DNA from: Aquabacter sp040755535
Lineage (GTDB): Bacteria; Pseudomonadota; Alphaproteobacteria; Rhizobiales; Xanthobacteraceae
Assembly (NCBI GenBank): GCA_040755535.1
Contig: JBFMAV010000002.1
Span: 1 to 64,000, forward strand
Length of the DNA stretch: 64,000 nucleotides
Direction: 5' to 3'
Every line of letters begins with the position of its first letter. Position 1 is the stretch's first letter. Of this stretch, positions 41,710 through 50,290 are shown piece by piece. The notes below the pieces were generated by a model that was not told where the DNA came from, searched no databases, and saw only the letters and a program-made list of their open reading frames with translations. The position numbers and the translations under genes were made by a program.

Positions 41710-42891
41710 ATGAAGCCGTCGGTGCCCGAGATCGCCTATGCGCCCGCCACAGAGGTGGTGCGCCTGGGGCGCGACCCGTTCCGGTTCGACGGTTTCGTCA
41801 ATCCGCCGGTGGTGCGCGGCTCCACGGTCCTCTCCCCCACCTATGACGCACTCGTGAACCATAGCGGGCGCTACAGCTATGGCCGCAGGGGCAATCCCAC
41901 CACGGAAGCGCTCGAAACCGCCATCTCCGCGCTGGAGGGCGCGGACGGAACGCTGCTGACCCCCTCGGGACTCTCCGCCATATCCGTCGCCCTCCTGGGT
42001 GTGCTGAAGGCAGGCGACCATCTGCTCATGGTGGACACCGCCTACAACCCAACGCGGCGCATCTGCGACGGGGTGCTGCGCCGGGCCGGCATCGAGGTGA
42101 GCTATTATGATCCGCTCATCGGCGCGGGCATCGAGGCCCTCGTGCAGCCGAACACGCGGGCGATTTTCCTGGAATCCCCCGGCTCGCAGAGTATGGAAGT
42201 GCAGGATGTGCCCGCCATCGTCGCGGTGGCCAAGGCACGCGGCCTCATCACGCTGATCGACAACACCTGGGCGACGCCGCTTTATTTCAAGCCGCTCGCG
42301 CTTGGCGTCGATGTCTCCATCATGGCGGGCACCAAGTATCTCTCGGGCCATGCGGATCTGAATATCGGCACGATCGCGGCGCGCGGGGCGGTCTTCAAGC
42401 AGATCCTCTCTGCCCATGGCGACCTTGGCATCTGCGTCAGCCCGGACGATGCGGCGCTCGGGTCACGGGGCCTGCGCACCATGGCTGTGCGGCTGGAGCG
42501 GCATTGGCGCTCGGGCCTTGAGGTGGCGCGCTGGCTTGCGGCCCGGCCGGAAGTGGCACGGGTCCTCCATCCGGCGCTGGAGGGCGATGCGGGCCATGCG
42601 TTGTGGAAGCGGGACTTCACGGGCGCGTGCGGCCTGTTCTCGGCCATCCTGAAGCCGGTGCCCGAGCCCGCCTTCGCCGCCTTCTTCGATGCACTGGCCT
42701 TGTTCGGGATGGGCTATTCCTGGGGTGGCTTTGAAAGCCTCATCATCCCATTCGACTGTTCCAGCTACCGCACCGCCACCACCTGGGCGCCTGGCGGCCC
42801 GGCCATGCGCCTGCATATCGGACTGGAGGAGCCGGCCGACCTCATGGCCGACCTCGACCGGGGCTTTGCCGCGATGGCGACGGCGGCCTGA
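41710..42891 (+). CDS. metC: Cystathionine beta-lyase
   Basis: This PLP-dependent enzyme of the Cys/Met metabolism family converts cystathionine to homocysteine, or uses similar substrates. The 393-residue protein carries YSYGRRGNPTTEALE (residues about 52-65), the phosphate-binding SGLSAI near 92, and TKYLSGHAD with the PLP lysine near 205. The motif GYSWGGFESL near 340 favours beta-lyase over gamma-synthase. The ATG at 41710 is preferred to upstream codons. It is divergent from aapJ. No SAM-type riboswitch or T-box was seen upstream. Confidence 0.9.
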   Translation: MKPSVPEIAYAPATEVVRLGRDPFRFDGFVNPPVVRGSTVLSPTYDALVNHSGRYSYGRRGNPTTEALETAISALEGADGTLLTPSGLSAISVALLGVLKAGDHLLMVDTAYNPTRRICDGVLRRAGIEVSYYDPLIGAGIEALVQPNTRAIFLESPGSQSMEVQDVPAIVAVAKARGLITLIDNTWATPLYFKPLALGVDVSIMAGTKYLSGHADLNIGTIAARGAVFKQILSAHGDLGICVSPDDAALGSRGLRTMAVRLERHWRSGLEVARWLAARPEVARVLHPALEGDAGHALWKRDFTGACGLFSAILKPVPEPAFAAFFDALALFGMGYSWGGFESLIIPFDCSSYRTATTWAPGGPAMRLHIGLEEPADLMADLDRGFAAMATAA

Positions 42892-42898
42892 GCCGCGC

Positions 42899-43231
42899 TC
42901 AGCGCGCCGCCCGGTTCTGGCGGCGCTCGCGCAGGGCGAATTGCAGGTTGCGGATATAGATGAAGGTGGAAAGCGCCTGCCCGGCGATGAAGACCGGGTC
43001 GCGGCGATAGATGGCATAGACCAGCAGCAGCGTGCCCCCGCCCAGCGAGAAGGTCCAGAAGGCGAACGGGATCACCGAGCGCCCTGCCCGCTCGCTCGCG
43101 AGCCACTGCACCACGAACCGCATGGTGAACATGAATTGCGCGATGAAGCCGAGGATCACCCAGCCGTCGATCTGGGTGACGAAAACGTCGTGCAGATAGT
43201 CTCCGACGGTGTTCGCGAGGTCAATGAGCAT
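42899..43231 (-). CDS. LAB_N-domain membrane protein (lipid A biosynthesis N-terminal domain)
   Basis: This 110-residue protein, with about three membrane helices, resembles the N-terminal domain found beside lipid A disaccharide synthases and in rhizobial partners of dolichyl-phosphate-mannose-synthase-like enzymes. Visible are IAQFMFTMRFVVQWLASERAGRSVIPFAFWTFSLGGG and YAIYRRDPVFIAGQALSTFIYIRNL. It overlaps the preceding GT2 gene by 11 bases and ends a four-gene operon. It is probably a membrane partner needed by that glycosyltransferase to make a polyprenyl-phosphate sugar; its own chemistry is unknown. Confidence 0.85.
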   Translation of the reverse strand: MLIDLANTVGDYLHDVFVTQIDGWVILGFIAQFMFTMRFVVQWLASERAGRSVIPFAFWTFSLGGGTLLLVYAIYRRDPVFIAGQALSTFIYIRNLQFALRERRQNRAAR

Positions 43232-43979
43232 CGGGATACACCTTCACCACCTTCTGCACATTGCGCCGGCGCAGCAGCCACCACACGCCCAGCATGTCGC
43301 CGATCCCCACCCACAGCCGATTCCAGAAGCCGTATTTGGACACGCCGTGCCAGCGCGCCCGGTCGACCACCGGGAAAGTGAGGACCTCATACCCCTCGCG
43401 CGCCACCAAGGCCGGGGTGAAGCGATGCACCGCCTCGAAATGCGGCAGGCGCAGATAGATGTCGCGCCGCACCACCTTCAGGCCGCAGCCGGTGTCGCGG
43501 GTGCCGTCGCGCAGCAGCGCGCGGCGCACGAAATTGGCGAGGCGCGACTGCACCTTCTTGAAGAGCGTGTCCTGCCGCCCCTGACGCTCGCCCTGGACCA
43601 TGCCGGCGGACGGCCCGGCCTTGTCCAGCAAAGCGACCATTTGCGGGAGATAGACGGGATTGTTCTGCCCGTCGCCGTCGAGCAGGAGCAGGATCTCTCC
43701 GCGCGCCGCCCAGGCGCCGCTGGCGACGCCTGCGGACTTGCCGCAGGATCTGGCATGCGTCAGCACGCGCACATAGGGACGGCCCTGTGCGGCCTCGACG
43801 AGGCGTTCGGCGGTGCCGTCGGTGGAGCCGTCATCGACGAAAACGAGCTCATAGCCGAGCGGCAGGAGCGCGGCGTCCAGTTCGGCCACCAGGGGCAGGA
43901 TATTGTCCACCTCATCGCGTACGGCGATGATGACGGACAGGCGCGCGGGCTCGGGCGCGCCGGAGACGGATAGGGTCAA
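43221..43979 (-). CDS. Polyprenyl-phosphate glycosyltransferase, family 2 (DPM1/ArnC-like)
   Basis: This 252-residue cytosolic GT2 enzyme lacks the C-terminal membrane helices of ArnC but shares the fold. It has LSVIIAVRDEVDNI near residue 15, the nucleotide-sugar site VFVDDGSTDGT near 45, LLLLDGDGQNNP (DXD-type) near 98 and RDTGCGLKVVRRDI near 160. Such enzymes load a sugar onto polyprenyl phosphate. The only possible starts are a TTG at 43979, overlapping the PAP2 stop (TTGA), or weaker downstream codons. It is coupled to the LAB_N gene. By analogy with rhizobial galacturonic acid transfer the sugar could be galacturonic acid, which is inference only. Confidence 0.87.
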   Translation of the reverse strand: MTLSVSGAPEPARLSVIIAVRDEVDNILPLVAELDAALLPLGYELVFVDDGSTDGTAERLVEAAQGRPYVRVLTHARSCGKSAGVASGAWAARGEILLLLDGDGQNNPVYLPQMVALLDKAGPSAGMVQGERQGRQDTLFKKVQSRLANFVRRALLRDGTRDTGCGLKVVRRDIYLRLPHFEAVHRFTPALVAREGYEVLTFPVVDRARWHGVSKYGFWNRLWVGIGDMLGVWWLLRRRNVQKVVKVYPDAH

Positions 43980-44869
43980 GATCTGGCCTCTTCGAGGGCG
44001 GGCGGCGCCGCAGCCGGCGCCATGAGGCGCGCGAGCCGCCGCGGCGTCGGGCCGGGCATGGGGGAAATAGCGCCATCCGGCGCAACACAAAAGACCAGAC
44101 GGCGCGCCGCGAACAGCTTCACCATCATCAGCACGAAGGCCGTGGCGATCGCCCCGCCCGCCAGCACGTCGCTCGGATAGTGCGAACCGAGCACGATGCG
44201 CGAGGACGCCACCAGCACCGCGATACAGGCGAGCGGCACCCGGCTCCTGGGAAACAGCGCGCCGAAGGCGGCGGCGGTGGAGAAGACCACCGCGCTGTGA
44301 CCGGACGGGAAGCTGGCGAAATTCGCCTTCAGCGCCAGCCAGTCGAACGTGAATTGCGGATGCGGGCCGGCGAGCAGCAGCGCCGCATGGGGCCGGGCGC
44401 GGCCGAGCAGATATTTCAGGACCAGCACGAACAGGCCCGCGCCGGCAATGGACAGAAACAGGAATCCGAGCCGCGCCGTAACGGCCGCCGCGATCCGGCG
44501 GCCCATGTCATCAAGACGCGACTTCATCGCCAGAACCACCAGCAAGCATAGCCCGATGGGCCACAGCACCACGCCGCCAAGGCCGAGATCTGTGATGCGC
44601 TCGAAGAAGCGGATCACCTCCAGGGGCAATTGGGCGCGCAAATAGGGAGAGAGCGGGTCCAGGAGAATCATGGACGCCGCCACGAGGCTCACGATCAGCA
44701 CCGCGAGCGACAGGAATTCCACCACGCCGCCGAGGCCGATGCGCGGGCGCGGGCCCCGGACCGGGCGGGCGCGCAGATAGGTCCACGCCGCGCCGAGCCC
44801 CGCAAAGGCCGCGGCGCCATGCGCCCCCGCCTCAGCAAGGCGCGCGCGCAGAGAGGCGGCGGCGCTCAC
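43976..44869 (-). CDS. PAP2-family membrane phosphatase (lipid A phosphatase-like)
   Basis: This 297-residue integral membrane phosphatase has about six helices. The three PAP2 motifs are intact: KYLLGRARP near residue 150, PSGHSAV near 192 and SRIVLGSHYPSD near 240. The family includes LpxE/LpxF-type lipid A phosphatases and undecaprenyl-pyrophosphate phosphatases. Its operon with a GT39 and a GT2 suggests action on lipid A or the carrier lipid. The GTG start overlaps the GT39 stop (GTGA). The C-terminal 50 residues are soluble and Ala/Pro-rich. Confidence 0.85.
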   Translation of the reverse strand: MSAAASLRARLAEAGAHGAAAFAGLGAAWTYLRARPVRGPRPRIGLGGVVEFLSLAVLIVSLVAASMILLDPLSPYLRAQLPLEVIRFFERITDLGLGGVVLWPIGLCLLVVLAMKSRLDDMGRRIAAAVTARLGFLFLSIAGAGLFVLVLKYLLGRARPHAALLLAGPHPQFTFDWLALKANFASFPSGHSAVVFSTAAAFGALFPRSRVPLACIAVLVASSRIVLGSHYPSDVLAGGAIATAFVLMMVKLFAARRLVFCVAPDGAISPMPGPTPRRLARLMAPAAAPPALEEARS

Positions 44870-46602
44870 GGCGTGCCCTCGACGGGGCGGAAGACGGTGA
44901 TCACCACGTTGCGCCCGCCATTATAGGTGAAGCCCGACAGGCTCGATGCCGCCTTATAGCGCAGGCCGATCTCCTGCGCGCGCTGCTCGAACAGCGGCAC
45001 CATGTTGGAGCCGATAAAGGCGAGGGTGCATCCCCCCTGCTTCAGCAGATCGGCGGCCTGCACCGGGTCGGTGAAGCGCAGGTCGGTGCCCACCAGGAAG
45101 GCAAGGCTCGGCTCCTGATAGGGGACGGTGGCGATGGACGAGGCCGGGCAGCCGCTCGCGCGCGCGATCTCGGCGAGGCTCTGGGAAATCCAGACCGCCC
45201 GCAGATGCGGCAGGAGGAAATGATAGACACCCACATAGAGGAAGAGCGCACCGCACACCGCGACCGCGAAGGACGCGGCCGCACCGGCCGGACGGAAGGC
45301 AAAGGCCGCCCGGAAAAGGAGATAAACGGCGAGCGCCAGGAACGGGATGGCCCCGACGCCATAGGCCCAATCGCCCTTCAGCCAGATGAAGGCGCCGCCC
45401 AGCACCACCACGAGGATGCTGCCGAGAATGGGCCAGAAGCCGCGCAGATCGCCGAGCCGCCGCCCCACGCCATCGACCGCGCCGCGCTCAATCGCGAGCG
45501 CCGTGAGGATGGCGAGAGCCGGATAGAGCGGCAGCACATAATGGGGCAGCTTGGTGGCCGCGATCTCGAAGACCAGCCAGCAGGGCACCACCAGGGCGAG
45601 GAGCAGGCGCACCGGCTTTTCGCGCCGCTGCTTCCAAGCGAACGGCACCGCCATGGCGACCAGCACCACGGACGGCCAGAAGGTACCCCAGATGGCGAGC
45701 AGATAGGTGCCCGGCGGCCCCCAATGGCCCTCCGCCCCCTCCGCAACCTTGCCCAGCATATCGACGCCGACCGCATGCTCGTAGAAGGCGCCGCCGGTCA
45801 CGAAATAGATGGCGATGAACCAGGGCAGGCAGAGCAGCAGGCACCAGAGCAGGCCCGGCAGCGGCATCAATCGGCGCATGAAGCCCGCCGAGCGGTCGGC
45901 GATGGCAAGAACCAGGATGGGCAAGCCGACGAACAAAGGCGCCAGCGGCCCCTTCACCAGGATTCCCGCCGCCATGGCGGTCCAGAACACGGCGGCGAGC
46001 CCCAGATCGCCCTTGGCCGGGCCCGGCCGCAGATAGGCTCGCGTCAGCGCCGCCATGGAGGCCAGCGTGGTCAAAAGCAGCACCGCGTCGGTCTTGGCGA
46101 GCCGCGCCTCGACACCGAGCAGAACGCAGCTCGCCATCATCAGACCGGCCAGCAAGGCCCCCCGGCGCGTCACGAAGCCGAGCGCCGTCCAATAGGTGAG
46201 CAGCACCGCACCAATGGCGGCAAGGAGCGAGGGGATGCGGTAGAAGGCGATGGTGGTGCGGGCCGAAGGGCCGACGACCGCCTCGGCTGCGGCAACGCTC
46301 GCCGCCTGCAGCCAATAGATGCCCACCGGCTTCTTATGGCGCGCCTGTTCCTTGTAGCGGATGTCGACGAAATTCCCGGTCTCCAGCATTTGCTTGGTGG
46401 CCTGGGAGAAGCGCGCCTCGTCGCGGTCGATGGGCGGAATGGAGGCAAAGCCAGGCAGGAACGCGATCAGGGCCACCAGAACCAGCAGCGCGCAGGCGCG
46501 CCGATGGGTGGCGCTGGCGAAATCCAAGCCGCGCGCGGCAAAATCCAGCAGAGACGTTCGGGAAGCCGTGCGTCCGCTGCCGGCGGGCTCGGAGAGGGCC
46601 AT
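44866..46602 (-). CDS. GT39 family polyprenyl-phosphate sugar transferase (ArnT-like)
   Basis: This 578-residue integral membrane glycosyltransferase has about 12 helices. The conserved first periplasmic loop has the catalytic D-E pair in IPPIDRDEARFSQATKQML near residue 55, followed by YKEQARHKKPVGIYWLQ near 82. ArnT and the rhizobial Rgt enzymes of this family move 4-amino-arabinose or galacturonic acid from a polyprenyl carrier to lipid A or core. It heads a four-gene operon with PAP2, GT2 and LAB_N. No arnA/arnB genes are nearby, which favours a different sugar from aminoarabinose. Confidence 0.87.
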   Translation of the reverse strand: MALSEPAGSGRTASRTSLLDFAARGLDFASATHRRACALLVLVALIAFLPGFASIPPIDRDEARFSQATKQMLETGNFVDIRYKEQARHKKPVGIYWLQAASVAAAEAVVGPSARTTIAFYRIPSLLAAIGAVLLTYWTALGFVTRRGALLAGLMMASCVLLGVEARLAKTDAVLLLTTLASMAALTRAYLRPGPAKGDLGLAAVFWTAMAAGILVKGPLAPLFVGLPILVLAIADRSAGFMRRLMPLPGLLWCLLLCLPWFIAIYFVTGGAFYEHAVGVDMLGKVAEGAEGHWGPPGTYLLAIWGTFWPSVVLVAMAVPFAWKQRREKPVRLLLALVVPCWLVFEIAATKLPHYVLPLYPALAILTALAIERGAVDGVGRRLGDLRGFWPILGSILVVVLGGAFIWLKGDWAYGVGAIPFLALAVYLLFRAAFAFRPAGAAASFAVAVCGALFLYVGVYHFLLPHLRAVWISQSLAEIARASGCPASSIATVPYQEPSLAFLVGTDLRFTDPVQAADLLKQGGCTLAFIGSNMVPLFEQRAQEIGLRYKAASSLSGFTYNGGRNVVITVFRPVEGTP

Positions 46603-46738
46603 GCGTAGGTTCGGGTCCAGTCAATTCAGGGCGCGGGACAATAGCAGAAACGTCCGGTGCGAAAAGGTGCCCTGGCCGAACCGCGCCACTCGTGTCGATC
46701 TCGGCGCCCAAGTGCCGAGCGAGGTGGGCGGAATCATG

Positions 46739-46759
46739 GCGGGCGGCAGCGACGCCCGC
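46739..46759 (-). terminator. Candidate hemP terminator hairpin
   Basis: GCGGGCG (46739-46745) pairs with CGCCCGC (46753-46759) over a 7-base loop, 11 bases past the hemP stop. There is no T-run; termination is uncertain. The remainder of the 46603-46769 gap shows no gene. Confidence 0.4.
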
Positions 46760-46769
46760 GCGCGGACCT

Positions 46770-46958
46770 CTATTTGGTGAGGATGAGCTTGTCCTGCGCG
46801 GTGAGGCGCAATTGGTAGACCTGATCGCCATGGGCGATGGTGATGACCTTGGACGTGGAAAACAGGTCGCGGCTGTCGAGCTGCTCTTCAACCATAAAGA
46901 CCGACCGGGCCTTTCCCCGCGACGACCATGCAGCCTGCTTGTGCTCATGCTTGGTCAT
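46770..46958 (-). CDS. hemP: Hemin uptake protein HemP
   Basis: HemP is a small protein associated with heme uptake regulons. The 62-residue product keeps the family core: a DSRDLF block (here QLDSRDLFSTSKVITIAHGD) and a YQLRLTAQDKLILTK ending at the C-terminus, which is diagnostic. The ATG at 46958 is preferred over an in-frame codon at 47009, whose extension looks like membrane-like noise from promoter DNA. In relatives hemP is often under iron control by Irr or Fur. No other heme-uptake gene lies nearby. Confidence 0.87.
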   Translation of the reverse strand: MTKHEHKQAAWSSRGKARSVFMVEEQLDSRDLFSTSKVITIAHGDQVYQLRLTAQDKLILTK

Positions 46959-47016
46959 TCGAACGACTCCAAAATAAAAAGTGCCGAACACTGCGGCAAC
47001 GAAGGTCATGAGCCAC

Positions 47017-47040
47017 TTTAGAATAGCTCAATATTTTGAG
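47017..47040. promoter_or_regulatory. Possible iron-responsive operator upstream of hemP
   Basis: The AT-rich region about 60-80 bases before hemP has TTTAGAA (47017-47023), the left half of the Irr box, and a separate palindrome CTCAA-TATT-TTGAG (47027-47040). The right half of the Irr box is poor. Regulation by iron is known for hemP in relatives; these specific sites are weakly supported. Confidence 0.25.
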
Positions 47041-47168
47041 AAACGGATGCTGTAAGTCCCCTAATACACATGAATGCAGAAATCAACGCATCGCGCACCC
47101 GCGCAAGCGCGCGCGACGGCAGCGGCCGGAGCCGCGCCGCGTCCCATGATCGGCGAAGGGGAGAGATT

Positions 47169-50100
47169 CTATTCGGCCGGATGGGCCGCGCGATTGTCCT
47201 CGCCCGCGTCACCGCCCACAGCGCGGTTCACGATCCGGTCCAAGCGGTCGAGATAGAGATAGACGACCGGCGTGATGTAGAGCGTGAGGACCTGTGAGAC
47301 GAGCAGGCCGCCCACCACCGCGATGCCGAGCGGCTGGCGCAGTTCCGCCCCCGCCCCGCCGCCGAGCGCGATGGGCAGAACGCCGAAGATGGCCGCCAGC
47401 GTGGTCATCATGATAGGGCGGAACCGCAACAGGCACGCTTCCCGGATCGCTTCCTGCGCATCCACGCCCTCGCGCCGTCGTTCCAGCGCGAAGTCGATCA
47501 TCATGATTGCGTTCTTCTTCACGATGCCCACCAGCATGATGATGCCGATGAGCGCGATGACCGACAATTCCATGTCGAAGAGCATGAGCGTCAAAAGCGC
47601 CCCGATGCCGGCCGAGGGCAGACCCGACAGAATGGTCAGGGGATGGATGAAGCTCTCATAGAGGATGCCGAGGACGATATAGATCACCACCACGGCGGCG
47701 AGGATCAGCAGCGGCTGGTTGGATAGGGAATCCTGGAACACCTGGGCGGTGCCCTGGAAGCCGGTGGAAATGGAGGCCGGCAGATTCGCCTCGCGCTGCG
47801 CCACATTGATGGCGTCCACCGCCCGCCCCAGCGACACGCCAGGCGCAAGATTGAAGGAAATGGTCACCGCCGGCTGCTGCTGCTGGTGGGAAATCTGAAG
47901 CGGCCCCACGGTGCGCTTGATCTCCGCCACCGCCTCCAGCGGCACGACGGAGCCGCTGGAGGTGCGCAAATAGACACGCCCGAGATCGGAGGCATCCTGC
48001 TGGAAGCGCGGCTGGGCCTCCACGATCACCGCAAACTGGTTGGTTGGGGTGTAGAGGGTCGCGATCTGCCGGGTGCCGAACTGGGTGTAGAGCGCACTGC
48101 GCAACTGGTCTTCGGTGATGCCGAGCGCAGCCGCCTTGTCCTTGTCGAGATCGATGGTGAGTTGCGGGTTGGTGATCTGCAGGTCCGAGGTCACGTCGCG
48201 CAATTGCGGGAGCGCGGCGAGCCGCTCCTCCATGCCGGTCGCGGCCGGATAGAGCGCATCGGAATCCGAGCTTTGAAGCGTGTATTGGAACTGACTCTTC
48301 GAGGCGACGCCGCCCACATTGATATTCTGAACAGGCTGGAAGAACACCTTCACGCCCGGAACGACTGCGACGCGCTTGCGCAGGTCCTGGATGATGGCGA
48401 ACGCGCTTGGACGGCCCTCGGATTGCGGCTTCAGGGCGATGAACATGCGCCCGGTATTGCCGGTGCGGCTGATGCCGGTGGCGCCGGCGGTCGAGACCAG
48501 ATAGGCGACGTTCGGATCTCCCCGCACCGCCGCCGCGACCGCCTTCTGCCGCTCCACCATTCCCTCAAAGGAAATGTCGGTCGCCGCCTCCACCGTGCCG
48601 GTGATGAAGCCGGTATCTTCCGTGGGGAAGAAGCCCTTGGGCACGATGACATAGAGATAGACCGACAGACCCAGGGTCGCGAGCGTGACCAGCAGCATGA
48701 CCGGCCGGTGGCGCAGCACGAAATCCAAGCTGATGCGATAGCCCGCGAGCCAAGCATCGAACATGCGTTCGGTCACGCGGAAGAACAGGTTGGGCCGGCG
48801 CGAATGATCCACCGGCTTCAGCAGGCGCGCGCACAGCATGGGCGTCAGTGTCAGCGAGACGAAGCCCGATACGAGGATGGCGACCGAGATGGTGACCGCG
48901 AATTCGCGGAACACCCGCCCCACCACGCCGCCCATGAACAGGACCGGGATGAACACCGCCACAAGCGACAGCGTCATGGAAATGATGGTGAAGCCGATCT
49001 CGCGCGCACCCAGAAGGGCGGCGCGGAACGGGCGCACGCCATTCTCGATATGGCGATAGATGTTCTCAAGCACGACGATGGCGTCGTCCACCACGAAGCC
49101 GACGCACAAGGTGAGCGCAAGCAGCGTCATGTTGTTGATGGAGAAGTCCAGCGCCCACATGGCCGCGAAGGTGGCGATGATGGAGAGCGGCAGGGCCAGC
49201 GACGGGATGATGGTGGCCCGCACGTTGCGCAGGAACAGGAAGATCACGAGGACCACCAGGACCACCGCCTCGAACAGCGTCTTCTGAACGTCCGCCACCG
49301 CGTCGCGAATGGACTTGGACCGGTCGTTCAACACCTCGATATTGATGGAGGGCGGAAGCTGGGCGCGATACTGGTCGAGATGGCCGCGCACCTCGTCCAC
49401 CACCGCCACGGTGTTGGCCGCCGGCTGGCGCACCACGGCCAGCACGATGGCGCGGTTGTCGTTGAACCAGCTGGCGACCCGCTCATTCTCGACCCCGTCG
49501 GTGACCCGCGCGATCTCGTCGAGCCGCACCGGCGCGCCATTGCGCCAGGCCACCACGATGCGGCGGAACGGCTCGGCCGTCGCTTTCGCGGTCCCCATGT
49601 CGATGGTGAGATTCTGGCGCGGTCCGGAGAGCTGGCCGATGGGTGTGTTAGATGCCGCCGCCTCCACCGCGGTCTGAATGTCCGAGGCCGAGATATTCCG
49701 GACACCGGCCGCTGCGGGATCGACCCGGATGCGCACGGCATATTTCTGCGTCCCGTAAATCTGCACCTGGGCGACGCCGGGAAGCTGGGAAATCTGCTGG
49801 CCGACCAGCGTGTCGGCATATTCATTGACGGTGGACAGCGGCAGCGTGTCGGAGGAGACCGCCAGCAGGATCACCGGCGCATCCGCCGGATTGACCTTCC
49901 GGAAGCTCGGCGGGGTCGTCATCTCGTCCGGCAATTGTCGCTGGGCGATCGAGAGCGCGGACTGAACGTCGAGCGCCGCATCGTCGATATTGCGCGAGAG
50001 GTCGAACTGAACCGTGATCGAGGTCGAGCCCTGGGTACTCGACGAAGTGAGCGAGGAAATGCCCGAAATGGTCGCGAGCTGCCGCTCGATGACGGTGGCG

Positions 50101-50285
50101 ACCGCCGAGGCCATTGTCTCCGGGCTCGCGCCGGGCAGGCTCGCGGAAATATTGATGGTGGGGAAATCCACGCGCGGCAGCGCCGCAACCGGCAGCAGGC
50201 GATACGCGAACAGGCCGGCCACGACCAGGGCCAGCATCATCAGCGAGGTCATGACCGGCCGGCGGATGCACAGATCGGAGAACAT
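47169..50285 (-). CDS. RND multidrug efflux transporter permease
   Basis: This 1038-residue inner-membrane proton-driven pump of the HAE1/MdtBC-like RND family has twelve membrane helices and two large periplasmic loops. The N-terminal RRPVMTSLMMLALVVAGLFAYRLLPVAALPRVDFP is typical of the MdtB/MdtC branch. The proton-relay aspartates lie in LCVGFVVDDAIVVLENI near residue 405. The permease begins 5 bases after the adaptor gene, so they form one operon. No outer-membrane factor or regulator is adjacent. Likely substrates are drugs or bile-salt-like amphiphiles, which the sequence cannot resolve. Confidence 0.94.
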   Translation of the reverse strand: MFSDLCIRRPVMTSLMMLALVVAGLFAYRLLPVAALPRVDFPTINISASLPGASPETMASAVATVIERQLATISGISSLTSSSTQGSTSITVQFDLSRNIDDAALDVQSALSIAQRQLPDEMTTPPSFRKVNPADAPVILLAVSSDTLPLSTVNEYADTLVGQQISQLPGVAQVQIYGTQKYAVRIRVDPAAAGVRNISASDIQTAVEAAASNTPIGQLSGPRQNLTIDMGTAKATAEPFRRIVVAWRNGAPVRLDEIARVTDGVENERVASWFNDNRAIVLAVVRQPAANTVAVVDEVRGHLDQYRAQLPPSINIEVLNDRSKSIRDAVADVQKTLFEAVVLVVLVIFLFLRNVRATIIPSLALPLSIIATFAAMWALDFSINNMTLLALTLCVGFVVDDAIVVLENIYRHIENGVRPFRAALLGAREIGFTIISMTLSLVAVFIPVLFMGGVVGRVFREFAVTISVAILVSGFVSLTLTPMLCARLLKPVDHSRRPNLFFRVTERMFDAWLAGYRISLDFVLRHRPVMLLVTLATLGLSVYLYVIVPKGFFPTEDTGFITGTVEAATDISFEGMVERQKAVAAAVRGDPNVAYLVSTAGATGISRTGNTGRMFIALKPQSEGRPSAFAIIQDLRKRVAVVPGVKVFFQPVQNINVGGVASKSQFQYTLQSSDSDALYPAATGMEERLAALPQLRDVTSDLQITNPQLTIDLDKDKAAALGITEDQLRSALYTQFGTRQIATLYTPTNQFAVIVEAQPRFQQDASDLGRVYLRTSSGSVVPLEAVAEIKRTVGPLQISHQQQQPAVTISFNLAPGVSLGRAVDAINVAQREANLPASISTGFQGTAQVFQDSLSNQPLLILAAVVVIYIVLGILYESFIHPLTILSGLPSAGIGALLTLMLFDMELSVIALIGIIMLVGIVKKNAIMMIDFALERRREGVDAQEAIREACLLRFRPIMMTTLAAIFGVLPIALGGGAGAELRQPLGIAVVGGLLVSQVLTLYITPVVYLYLDRLDRIVNRAVGGDAGEDNRAAHPAE

Positions 50286-50290
50286 GGCCT

